DNA from: Bacillota bacterium
GTDB lineage: Bacteria > Bacillota > Clostridia > Lachnospirales > WQUN01
Assembly: GCA_009782085.1 (NCBI GenBank)
Contig: WQUN01000035.1
Location: forward strand, 1 to 7,221
Direction: 5' to 3'
Length of the DNA stretch: 7,221 bases
The notes under the pieces are model-generated. The model worked only from the letters and a program-made list of their open reading frames with translations. It had not been told where the DNA came from and searched no databases. The position numbers were made by a program, and so were the translations under genes. How positions within the stretch are numbered: the stretch's first letter is position 1; every line of letters begins with the position of its first letter. Shown one piece after another: positions 1 through 5,760 of the stretch.

Positions 1-11
1 CCGGCGCTTCG

Positions 12-90
12 CGCCACCCCTCCAAAGGAGGGGAATTTAGCCGTTCATTCCCCTCCTGTGTAGGGGTGCCGGCGTAGCCGGCGGGGTGGT
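12..90. repeat. Palindromic GC-rich intergenic repeat
   Basis: The arm GGAGGGGAAT (27-36) is repeated as its exact inverted copy ATTCCCCTCC at 47-56. Outside it, CCACCCCT (14-21) faces AGGGGTG and GGGGTGG motifs at 62-89, and GCCGGC palindromes lie at 68-82. The unit could fold into a long hairpin in either strand. It has no credible coding content. It resembles the dispersed palindromic repeats common in GC-rich Clostridia, but its family cannot be named from sequence alone. Confidence 0.6.
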
Positions 91-105
91 TCTACCCGCT
101 AAACC

Positions 106-330
106 CCCGTATACCGCAGGCGGCGGGAGCAGAGCCCCCGCCCTACAAATTCCCGGTTGTGAATATGCCGTAGGGTCGGGCTTCGATGCCCGACCGCTCT
201 GCCCGTTTGCTAAATCCCGTTACCGGTGGCGGCGGGAGCAGAGCCCCCGCCCTGCAAATGTTTTATCCGGTAATTCCCCGGTTACCGCGTAATCGCGCCG
301 GCCTCGGAGCGCCGGGTCGGCGCTCCCTAC
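106..330. repeat. Cluster of GC-rich palindromic repeats (REP-like)
   Basis: Two near-identical copies of a unit reading GGCGGGAGCAGAGCCCCCGC and ending CCCT(A/G)CAAAT lie at 122-150 and 231-259. Between them is a hairpin with arms GGTCGGGC (174-181) and GCCCGACC (188-195). A third hairpin has arms GGAGCGCC (306-313) and GGCGCTCC (319-326). The stretch 156-260 recurs, diverged but in the same orientation, at 5439-5545, and the GGCGGGAGCAGAG unit recurs inverted at 5308-5333. The only long open frame here (86-292) is made of these repeats and has no ribosome binding site, so it is not annotated as a gene. Confidence 0.7.
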
Positions 331-376
331 GACTTGTCCGCCCGTTTGGCGTTTAATTAACATTTATCCGCGCGTT

Positions 377-447
377 TTATACCGGAGTGCGAAAACATTA
401 GCCTCCTCTGTCACGTCGTCGGCAAATGTTTTCTGCATCCGATATAA
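377..447 (-). repeat. 71-nt structured repeat, copy A
   Basis: This is an imperfect palindrome. The outer arms are TTATACCGGA (377-386) and TCCGATATAA (438-447); the inner arms are GAAAACATTAGCC (391-403) and GGCAAATGTTTTC (421-433). The single outer mismatch is C-A in a plus-strand RNA but a G-U wobble in a minus-strand RNA, which hints that the minus strand is the structured one. The same element occurs inverted as copy B at 5862-5932: two core blocks of 20 and 19 nt are identical in both copies, while the centre is 6 nt here and 2 nt there. It sits upstream of the LysM-rho promoter. Function is unknown. Confidence 0.65.
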
Positions 448-516
448 TCCGTTCAATCCGCGTTCCGGATCTTTGTCTTTGTAATGCGTTTGTAGTGGAT
501 TTTCCCGCGTACAGCC

Positions 517-545
517 TTGACACGCGCGGCAATACATACTAGAAT
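517..545 (+). promoter_or_regulatory. Sigma-A promoter of the LysM-rho unit
   Basis: A perfect -35 box, TTGACA (517-522), is followed by a 17-bp spacer and a -10 box TAGAAT (540-545), one base from consensus. Transcription would start near 552, a few bases before the GGAGGTGG ribosome binding site at 561-568, giving a very short leader. No operator is evident; structured repeat copy A lies 70 bp upstream. Confidence 0.8.
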
Positions 546-572
546 GATTTCATAACCTGTGGAGGTGGTAAC

Positions 573-1787
573 TTGAGAAAAGATTCGTCCGAAGAAGACG
601 AGAGGGGATACGACTCCGACGCGCCGGCCAAAAAGCCCGCCGACGGCGACGCCTTAAAAGGAAGCACACCGGATTATTATAACGACGACCTCTCCCGCAA
701 GGCGGTAGGGAGGCTTTTCAGCGACGGCGGGAGCCCCGGGCGGGACGAGACCGCTTCCGACGAGGCGTTTGTCCGCGGCTTTTCCGAAAGGCCCGAGCGC
801 CACGGGCATTCCGAACGCCCGTCCCCCCCGGACGGGAATCCGTACGAGGACGATAAAATGCGCGAACACAGGCGCGATAAATTTGACAGGTATGACAAAC
901 ATGGGGGAAAAGGCCCTGACAAGGGGCATAACCCGGGCGGAAAGCCCGGCGGAAGGCCGGAGCGGCCCGGCGGCGCCACGCCCCAGCCGTCCCCGGCGGT
1001 CCGCGTCGGTCAGTACAGGGCCGGGGCCTCCGTGGGAAAAGCGCCGCAGAACCCGGGCCGCGTCATGTCCGGCGATTCACCCTATCCCTCCGGCAAGCGC
1101 AAGCCCGGCCCGGAGGACGACGGCGGGAAAAGCCCCTCCGGCGAGGACTATTCCCAGTACAGAAGGAAATACGACGACCGCGACTACGTGACCTCCCCGC
1201 ATAAGCGCCCGATCCCGACGCGCGCAGCCGCAGCCGGCGGCCCCGGCGAACGCGAAGTCAGGAAGTCCGACGAGGACTATGACGAGCCCGAGAACTCCGG
1301 CCTGCTGAAAGTGGTGTTCGGGGCGCTGGTCGTGATCTTTTTGGTGGTCCTGGCGATATTGGTGTTCAGGATCAATTCCGTCAGCGCCCAGCTTAGGGAC
1401 GCCCGGCAAAAACTTGAGGACGCGCCGAATTATACGGACTATAACGACATAAAATTAAGTAACGACCAGCTGACCGCGAGCAACGCCGACCTGCAGAAAC
1501 AGGTGGATGACCTTACCGCCCAGCTCGCCGCGGCGCAAAGCGGCGTTGCGGTTTCCGCGCCGCCGGCCGCGAGCGCGGCGCCGGGCGCGACGCAGGCCCC
1601 GTCCGGCGGAACCGCTTCCGCGGACTGGCCCAAGCCATACACCGTCGTAAGCGGGGACTCCCTCTCCAAGATAGCCAAGCATTTTTACGGCAATTCCTCG
1701 CAGGCCAACATCGACAAGATCAAGACCTACAACAGCCTTACGAGCGACAACATCAACGTCGGGGCCAAGCTCCAGATACCAGAGTAA
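573..1787 (+). CDS. Single-pass membrane protein with C-terminal LysM domain
   Basis: This 404-residue protein probably anchors in the cytoplasmic membrane and reaches the peptidoglycan. Residues 1 to about 240 are hydrophilic and low in complexity, rich in Asp, Arg, Lys, Gly and Pro, and likely disordered in the cytoplasm. One strongly hydrophobic segment (about 245-266) is the membrane span. A short charged, coiled-coil-like stretch follows (about 272-322), then an Ala/Pro linker. A LysM domain fills residues 356-404, with the typical Y-x-V-x-x-G-D-(S/T)-L start and a Q-I-P end. LysM domains bind N-acetylglucosamine polymers such as peptidoglycan. There is no catalytic domain, so a scaffold or wall-tethering role is more likely than hydrolysis. 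The start is a TTG, chosen because GGAGG (561-565) lies 7 nt upstream. It is the first gene of a unit with rho, 67 bp downstream. The precise function is not recognised. Confidence 0.85.
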   Translation: MRKDSSEEDERGYDSDAPAKKPADGDALKGSTPDYYNDDLSRKAVGRLFSDGGSPGRDETASDEAFVRGFSERPERHGHSERPSPPDGNPYEDDKMREHRRDKFDRYDKHGGKGPDKGHNPGGKPGGRPERPGGATPQPSPAVRVGQYRAGASVGKAPQNPGRVMSGDSPYPSGKRKPGPEDDGGKSPSGEDYSQYRRKYDDRDYVTSPHKRPIPTRAAAAGGPGEREVRKSDEDYDEPENSGLLKVVFGALVVIFLVVLAILVFRINSVSAQLRDARQKLEDAPNYTDYNDIKLSNDQLTASNADLQKQVDDLTAQLAAAQSGVAVSAPPAASAAPGATQAPSGGTASADWPKPYTVVSGDSLSKIAKHFYGNSSQANIDKIKTYNSLTSDNINVGAKLQIPE

Positions 1788-1832
1788 GGAGCCGTTACAT
1801 TAACCCGCAAGTTAATATTTCACGGTTCCTTA
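1785..1832 (+). promoter_or_regulatory. Stem-loop between LysM gene and rho
   Basis: The outer arms TAAGGAGCCGT (1785-1795) and ACGGTTCCTTA (1822-1832) pair over 11 bp, with one G-U in RNA. The inner arms ATTAAC (1799-1804) and GTTAAT (1811-1816) pair perfectly around a 6-nt loop. The first arm begins at the stop codon of the LysM gene, and the stem ends 8 nt before the rho ribosome binding site (1841-1845). No U-tract follows, so it is not an intrinsic terminator. It could be an RNA processing site or a control element for rho. Confidence 0.55.
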
Positions 1833-1854
1833 GAGCAATTGGAGGATCATATGA

Positions 1855-3315
1855 ATGGGAAGTTTTGAGCTCGATTTCGACGCCGCCGAAATCGCCGGGA
1901 TGCAGCTGATGGAGCTGCGCGAGATCGCCAAGAACATTGGCGTGAAGAACATAATCAAGTACAGGAAGGCCGAGCTGGCGGAGCTTTTGACAGAAAAAGC
2001 CAAGCAGGCCAAGGCCGCGCGGGCCGTGGAGAACGAGCCCGCGCCGCCCGCCGCGCCGCCGATGGGCGGGCAGGCGCCGATGCGGGAAGCCCCCGCCCCC
2101 GCGCGGGCCGCCGAATCGAAATACCCACCGTCCGGCCAGAGGGAGCTTTCCTACAAGGAACAGCGGGACAAGATAATGGACTCGCTGGACAGCGGCATTG
2201 TCGACGCCGGCGTCCTCGAGATCCTGGCGGACGGCTACGGCTTTCTGCGCCGGGAGAACTATCTGCCGGGCACGAAGGACATCTATATCTCCCCGTCCCA
2301 GATACGCAGGTTCAACCTCAAGACGGGCGACCTGGTCAAGGGCAACATCAGGATACCCAAGGAGGGCGAGAAGTTCAGCGCCATACTCCAGGTCAAAAGC
2401 GTCAACAACGAGCCGCCGGACAACGCCGCCCGCCGCCCGAACTTCGAGGACCTCACCCCGATTTTCCCACTTGAACGCATCCACCTGGAAACCGTAAGAA
2501 GCGAGCTTTCCACGAGGCTTATCGACCTGATCTCCCCCATAGGCCGGGGCCAGCGCGGGATGATCGTCGCGCCGCCCAAGGCCGGGAAAACCGTCCTGCT
2601 AAAGAAAATCGCCAACGCCATCATCACGAACCACCCGGACATGTACCTGATCGTGCTTTTGATCGACGAGCGCCCCGAGGAAGTCACGGACATGCAGCGC
2701 TCGATCGAGAGCCCGAACTGCGACGTGGTCTATTCGACCTTCGACGAGCAGCCGGAGCACCACAAGCGCGTGGCCGAGATGGTCCTGGAGCGGGCAAAGC
2801 GCCTCGTGGAACAGGGGAAGGACCTGACGATACTCCTGGACTCCATAACCAGGCTCTCCAGGGCGTACAACCTCACAATCCCCCCGAGCGGCAGGACGCT
2901 CTCCGGCGGCCTCGACCCCGCGGCCCTGTATATGCCGAAGAAATTCTTCGGCGCGGCCAGGAACGTGGAGCACGGCGGCTCGCTGACGATCCTGGCGACC
3001 GCGCTTATCGACACCGGGAGCAAGATGGACGACGTGATATTCGAGGAATTCAAGGGCACCGGCAACATGGAGCTGGTTTTGGACAGGCGGATGTCGGAGA
3101 AGAGGATCTTCCCGGCCATAGACATACTCAAATCCGGGACCAGGCGGGAGGAAAACCTGCTCTCCCCCGACGAGCTGGAGGCGGTCTATTCGATACGCCG
3201 CGGCGCGGGGCGGATCTCCGCCTCGGAGCTGACGGAGCAGGTCATGGATATACTGTTTAAGTCGCAGAGCAACAGGGAGTTCGTGAACTGCATATTGAAG
3301 CTGGAATTGAATTAG
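1855..3315 (+). CDS. rho: Transcription termination factor Rho
   Basis: Rho is a hexameric RNA-dependent ATPase/translocase in the cytoplasm that ends transcription of untranslated RNA. All parts are visible in 486 residues: a Rho-N helical domain (about 13-50); an Ala/Pro-rich linker (about 60-92); the cold-shock-like primary RNA-binding domain with D-G-Y-G-F-L-R (126-132) and an S-P-S-Q-I-R-R-F motif (146-153); Walker A A-P-P-K-A-G-K-T (239-246); Walker B L-T-I-L-L-D-S (324-330); and the secondary RNA-binding Q- and R-loop region (about 388-407) with G-T-G-N-M-E-L. The family's core residues appear intact, so it should be active. Of two overlapping ATGs (1851 and 1855), only the second is in frame; GGAGG (1841-1845) sits 9 nt before it. 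The gene follows the LysM gene and meets the epimerase gene tail to tail with a 5-bp gap. Confidence 0.97.
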   Translation: MGSFELDFDAAEIAGMQLMELREIAKNIGVKNIIKYRKAELAELLTEKAKQAKAARAVENEPAPPAAPPMGGQAPMREAPAPARAAESKYPPSGQRELSYKEQRDKIMDSLDSGIVDAGVLEILADGYGFLRRENYLPGTKDIYISPSQIRRFNLKTGDLVKGNIRIPKEGEKFSAILQVKSVNNEPPDNAARRPNFEDLTPIFPLERIHLETVRSELSTRLIDLISPIGRGQRGMIVAPPKAGKTVLLKKIANAIITNHPDMYLIVLLIDERPEEVTDMQRSIESPNCDVVYSTFDEQPEHHKRVAEMVLERAKRLVEQGKDLTILLDSITRLSRAYNLTIPPSGRTLSGGLDPAALYMPKKFFGAARNVEHGGSLTILATALIDTGSKMDDVIFEEFKGTGNMELVLDRRMSEKRIFPAIDILKSGTRREENLLSPDELEAVYSIRRGAGRISASELTEQVMDILFKSQSNREFVNCILKLELN

Positions 3316-3320
3316 GTTCA

Positions 3321-4223
3321 TTAAGATTCGCCGATCGTCTCCTCCAGGCTCTTCACGCAATAGGCGCGGTCAAAGTAAGCCGACATTTCCTGAGCGTACA
3401 CCAGATTTCCGAACAGTTTGCGCAAGATCCCGAGCGGGAAAAAACACGCGATTTTCCCCAATATTTCCGAAAGAATTATATTTTTGCCGCTTTTTTGCGC
3501 CAAAAGCCGGACTATTTCCGTCGTTCGCGCGTACTCCCCGTCCTGGGGGCAGTATATGGCGAAGCCGCCGGGAGGGGCCGGCTCTTTGAGCAACAGCTCC
3601 ACGAATTCGCAGAGGTTCGCGATGTTAAGCACGCTCCTCTCGTTGGGCACGTTTGGGAAAACGGGCAGGATTTGCGCCGCGCGCCGAAGTTTCGCGAAAT
3701 TCCCCGGGCAGCCCTCGCCGTACACCATCGGCAGCCGCAGGACGGACACCGAAAACGACGCGGGCACCCAGCGCGGCTGCCTTTGGCCGTCCGGCGCGGC
3801 CTCGGGTTTTCCCGCCGTGGAGGCCATGTCCTTCAAAAACTTCTCGGCGGCGAGCTTGCTCACGCCGTACATGGTCCTGGGGCGCGGGACGGAGGCGGGC
3901 GTGATCACGCACCTCGCCGGCGGCTTGCTCCCGTCCCTTCCGTACACCGCCATAGTGCTCATGAAAACAAAGCGCGAGACGCGGTCGGTCCGGGCTTTTT
4001 CCGCGAGGTTCGCCGTCAGCTCCCAGTTTACGTCCATATACTCGTCCGCGCTTACGCGATTACGGTGGACGATCCCCGCGCAGTGGATCACGCAGTCATA
4101 TCCGACCATATCGGGAAGCTCCGGCCCCCGGAGGGAGACCGAGGCGCACTCGTGCCGGGCGCCCAGCGCCTCGCGCAGACGCCGCGCGATATACCCGCGC
4201 TCGCCGGTTATCAGGATTTTCAC
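3321..4223 (-). CDS. NAD-dependent epimerase/dehydratase (extended SDR), likely nucleotide-sugar 4-epimerase or 4-reductase
   Basis: This 300-residue protein belongs to the extended short-chain dehydrogenase/reductase family, which alters nucleotide-sugars such as UDP-GlcNAc derivatives in the cytoplasm. The N-terminal Rossmann motif is T-G-E-R-G-Y-I-A (6-13): the third position is Ala instead of the usual Gly. C-A-G (48-50) follows strand 4. The catalytic set is Ser89 in F-M-S-T with V-Y-G after it, plus Tyr119-x3-Lys123. L-R-L-P-M-V-Y-G-E-G (162-171) is the usual substrate-side motif. Residues about 134-156 look like a low-complexity insertion. The start is a GTG overlapping the stop of the transferase gene by 4 bp; a GGAGG lies about 10 nt upstream. 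Pairing with an initiating sugar transferase suggests it makes that enzyme's substrate, as in known 4-epimerase or 4-reductase/transferase pairs; the exact sugar cannot be told. Confidence 0.9.
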   Translation of the reverse strand: MKILITGERGYIARRLREALGARHECASVSLRGPELPDMVGYDCVIHCAGIVHRNRVSADEYMDVNWELTANLAEKARTDRVSRFVFMSTMAVYGRDGSKPPARCVITPASVPRPRTMYGVSKLAAEKFLKDMASTAGKPEAAPDGQRQPRWVPASFSVSVLRLPMVYGEGCPGNFAKLRRAAQILPVFPNVPNERSVLNIANLCEFVELLLKEPAPPGGFAIYCPQDGEYARTTEIVRLLAQKSGKNIILSEILGKIACFFPLGILRKLFGNLVYAQEMSAYFDRAYCVKSLEETIGES

Positions 4224-4795
4224 CTCCGTATCCCCTCCCCCGTAAAGACCTTTTTAACGGTCAGCAGCGCGATTTTCGCGTCGAACGCGAAACTCCGCCT
4301 CGCGGCGTACTCCCCGTCGAAGCCCGCCTTGACCGGGATCGGGAGCTCGTCGCGCCCGTTCACCTGCGCCCAGCCCGTCAGCCCCGGCGCGGCGCCGTTC
4401 GCGCCCAGGCGCTCCCTCTCCGCCAGAAGGTCGTCCTGGTTCCAGAGCGCCGGCCTCGGCCCGACGAAGGACATGTCCCCCCTGAGGATGTTCACCAGCT
4501 GGGGCAATTCGTCCAGGCTGAGCCTCCGGAGGACCTTGCCGGTTCCGGTCACGTAGCTGCGCGGGTCCTGGAGCAGATGCGTCGGGGTGTCCTTGGGCGC
4601 GTCCGCGCGCATCGTCCTGAACTTGTATATCGTAAAGAGCCGCCTGTTTTTCCCGGCGCGCTTCTGCCTGAAAATCACCGGCCCCGGCGATTCGGCCTTT
4701 ATCAGGACGGCGACGGCGGCGAAGACTGGGGACAGGACGGCGAGAAGGAGCAGGGCGGCGAAAAAGTCGAGGAAACGCTTGACAGTAGGGTACAT
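4220..4795 (-). CDS. Initiating sugar-phosphate transferase (monotopic phosphoglycosyl transferase)
   Basis: This 191-residue bacterial sugar transferase (PglC/WcaJ-type catalytic domain) would move a phospho-sugar from a UDP-sugar onto undecaprenyl phosphate, the first step of surface polysaccharide or glycan assembly at the inner membrane face. Visible family marks: K-R-F-L-D then a hydrophobic re-entrant helix (about 4-33) with L-S-P; S-P-G-P-V (36-40); K-F-R-T-M (58-62); S-L-D-E-L-P-Q (93-99) holding the catalytic Asp95-Glu96 pair; G-D-M-S-F-V-G-P-R-P (106-115); and P-G-L-T-G-W-A-Q-V-N-G-R (137-148). Its length matches the minimal, PglC-like members without the extra transmembrane domain of WcaJ. 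The ATG at 4795 is preferred over in-frame ATGs up to 4876 because GAGGT lies 8 nt before it and the family's N-terminus starts here. It is cotranscribed with the epimerase. An intrinsic terminator sits only 26 bp upstream, so its own promoter is unclear. Confidence 0.93.
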   Translation of the reverse strand: MYPTVKRFLDFFAALLLLAVLSPVFAAVAVLIKAESPGPVIFRQKRAGKNRRLFTIYKFRTMRADAPKDTPTHLLQDPRSYVTGTGKVLRRLSLDELPQLVNILRGDMSFVGPRPALWNQDDLLAERERLGANGAAPGLTGWAQVNGRDELPIPVKAGFDGEYAARRSFAFDAKIALLTVKKVFTGEGIRR

Positions 4796-4820
4796 TGTAT
4801 AAGACCTCGCACGAATCAGT

Positions 4821-4842
4821 AAAAAACCGCCCGGAGGCGGTT
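4821..4842 (-). terminator. Intrinsic terminator of the 88-residue ORF
   Basis: On the minus strand the stem AACCGCC/GGCGGTT (7 bp, loop TCCG) runs directly into a T-tract of six, counting the last two stem bases. It starts 14 nt after the stop codon of the small hypothetical gene and lies just before the sugar transferase gene, so it either separates the two units or acts as an attenuator for the transferase. Confidence 0.88.
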
Positions 4843-4856
4843 GCTGAATCATAAAT

Positions 4857-5123
4857 TTACGCATTAACAACCGCATTTTGTTTCAGGTATTTATGCGCGT
4901 TGTCCGTTTCTTCTATCATTATTGTGCCGTCATGGTTATCAGTGGCGATAAACAGCGCGTCGTTATATTTCCGGCCCGGAATCATCACTCCGCAATAAGC
5001 GTAGTCAATCCCCCAGCCGAACCTGACAGGGAATTCACAGTAATAGCCGTTGCCGCTCACATAGTCCTCCAGAGCCTCCTTGAGGTTCAGCCCGTTTGAA
5101 TCAATATTTATAGAATGTCTCAT
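4857..5123 (-). CDS. Hypothetical protein, 88 residues
   Basis: I do not recognise this protein. It is small, soluble-looking and acidic, with no signal peptide or membrane span. It begins M-R-H-S-I-N-I-D-S, has a predicted helix around residues 13-21 (L-K-E-A-L-E-D-Y-V), then an aromatic- and Gly-rich middle (Y-Y, F-G-W-G, Y-A-Y-C) with two Cys residues, and a C-terminal stretch with I-A-T-D-N-H-D-G-T. The ATG at 5123 is chosen because GGAG (5132-5135) lies 8 nt upstream; an in-frame GTG at 5150 would add 9 residues but overlaps the expected transcript start. It has its own promoter and terminator, so it is probably a real single-gene unit. It is visibly AT-richer than rho and the glycan genes, which may indicate a different origin. 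Confidence 0.7.
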   Translation of the reverse strand: MRHSINIDSNGLNLKEALEDYVSGNGYYCEFPVRFGWGIDYAYCGVMIPGRKYNDALFIATDNHDGTIMIEETDNAHKYLKQNAVVNA

Positions 5124-5153
5124 GTTTCCCGCTCCAATCATAGACTGCACTCT

Positions 5154-5181
5154 ATATTATCAATACTTTTTATCATGTCAG
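5154..5181 (-). promoter_or_regulatory. Promoter of the 88-residue ORF
   Basis: On the minus strand, CTGACA (5181-5176) and TAATAT (5159-5154) are separated by 16 bp. Each box is close to sigma-A consensus. The predicted start near 5147 leaves about a dozen bases before the GGAG ribosome binding site at 5135. Confidence 0.55.
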
Positions 5182-5307
5182 CTTCGCCCGGAATTATACT
5201 ACCACTTTTCGGCCCCGATTGCAACAGCTCCGCATAATTTTTCCAGGTCAGTCTAAATTCAGTCAGTCTAATTTCCGTGAATTTGCCTATTACATCGGTG
5301 AATAATT

Positions 5308-5333
5308 GTAGGGCGGGGGCTCTGCTCCCGCCG
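5308..5333. repeat. Inverted copy of the GGCGGGAGCAGAG repeat
   Basis: This is the reverse complement of the units at 122-150 and 231-259, starting GTAGGGCGGGGGCTCTGCTC. It shows that the repeat is dispersed in both orientations. No open frame or regulatory motif is attached to it. Confidence 0.65.
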
Positions 5334-5367
5334 CCACCGGCAAATGGATGATTTAGCGGTGTGGTAA

Positions 5368-5410
5368 AATCGGTCGGGGATGGAACCGGGAATCGGTCGG
5401 GGATGGAACC
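5368..5410. repeat. Two-copy tandem repeat, 23-bp period
   Basis: AATCGGTCGGGGATGGAACC occurs at 5368-5387 and again, identical, at 5391-5410. It lies inside the repeat mosaic and the second copy runs into CCCGACCCTACA, an end typical of the local palindromic repeats. Confidence 0.75.
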
Positions 5411-5438
5411 CCGACCCTACAAACGCCGATTTTGCCGG

Positions 5439-5545
5439 GTTGTGAATATGCTGTAGGGTCGGGCTTCCACGCCCGAACGCTCTACCCGTTTGCTAAATCC
5501 CCGTTTACCCGCGGCGGCAGGAGCAGAGCCCCTGCCCTACATGTG
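5439..5545. repeat. Diverged direct copy of the 156-260 repeat module
   Basis: From GTTGTGAATATG to the CCCT-ACAT end, this stretch follows 156-260 in the same order: a TAGGGTCGGGCTTC hairpin, CCCGTTTGCTAAATC, then GGCGG-AGCAGAGCCCC. Scattered substitutions and small indels separate the two. It is therefore a compound module about 105 bp long, not independent short repeats. Confidence 0.7.
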
Positions 5546-5591
5546 GTTTGTGCATTGCTCCATAAATTAGACTAACCTGCGCAAAACGAAG

Positions 5592-5760
5592 GGTGCAGCA
5601 AATTTTCGTGGGATACGCCATAATACAGTAGGGGACGCCTCTCTCGGCGTAACGCGCCGCCCTCGGCGTCCCGCAGTTGCCGGCAGATTCAGGCAACGGG
5701 ACGCCCTGGGGGCGTCCCCTACGATTTTCCTATGATATACCACGAAAATTTGTTGCACCC
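5592..5760. mobile_element. MITE-like element with terminal inverted repeats and 10-bp target duplication
   Basis: The left end GGTGCAGCAAATTTTCGTGG (5592-5611) is matched in inverted form by the right end CCACGAAAATTTGTTGCACC (5740-5759) with one mismatch; extending inward to 25 bp adds one more mismatch. CAAAACGAAG stands directly outside both ends (5582-5591 and 5761-5770), as expected for a target-site duplication; edges are uncertain by 1 bp because the flanking G/C can belong to either part. The 169-bp interior has no transposase, so it would move only with a helper in trans. It carries a nested GC-rich palindrome. It ends 7 bp before the -35 box of the erm promoter. Confidence 0.75.
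5628..5722. repeat. GC-rich palindrome nested in the MITE-like element
   Basis: GTAGGGGACGCC (5628-5639) and GGCGTCCCCTAC (5711-5722) are perfect inverted repeats. Inside are GGCGTCCCG (5675-5683) and CGGGACGCC (5697-5705), again inverted. This gives a long branched hairpin of the same GTAGGG...CCCTAC style as the other repeats in this window. Confidence 0.75.

Larger units (their letters stand above)
5244..5579. repeat. 336-bp inverted-repeat-bounded repeat mosaic
   Basis: The ends CAGGTCAGTCTAAATT (5244-5259) and AAATTAGACTAACCTG (5564-5579) are inverted repeats matching at 14 of 16 positions. A second left copy, AGTCTAATTT (5265-5274), matches the right arm perfectly. The interior is non-coding and filled with the GC-rich repeats also seen at 106-260. 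I see no clear target duplication, so a mobile origin is possible but unproven. Confidence 0.45.

Noticed and set aside
86..292. 68-residue open frame on the plus strand
   Set aside because: It consists of dispersed palindromic repeats and lacks a ribosome binding site.
2599..3360. Long minus-strand frames antisense to rho
   Set aside because: They are shadows caused by high GC and codon bias in rho, with no start signal or family motif.
3495..4556. Long plus-strand frame of 353 residues opposite the epimerase and transferase
   Set aside because: It spans two clear genes in antisense, shows no recognisable domain and has no ribosome binding site.
4796..4876. 27-residue N-terminal extension of the sugar transferase
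   Set aside because: It would translate through an intrinsic terminator and the end of another gene; the family N-terminus and GAGGT site support 4795.
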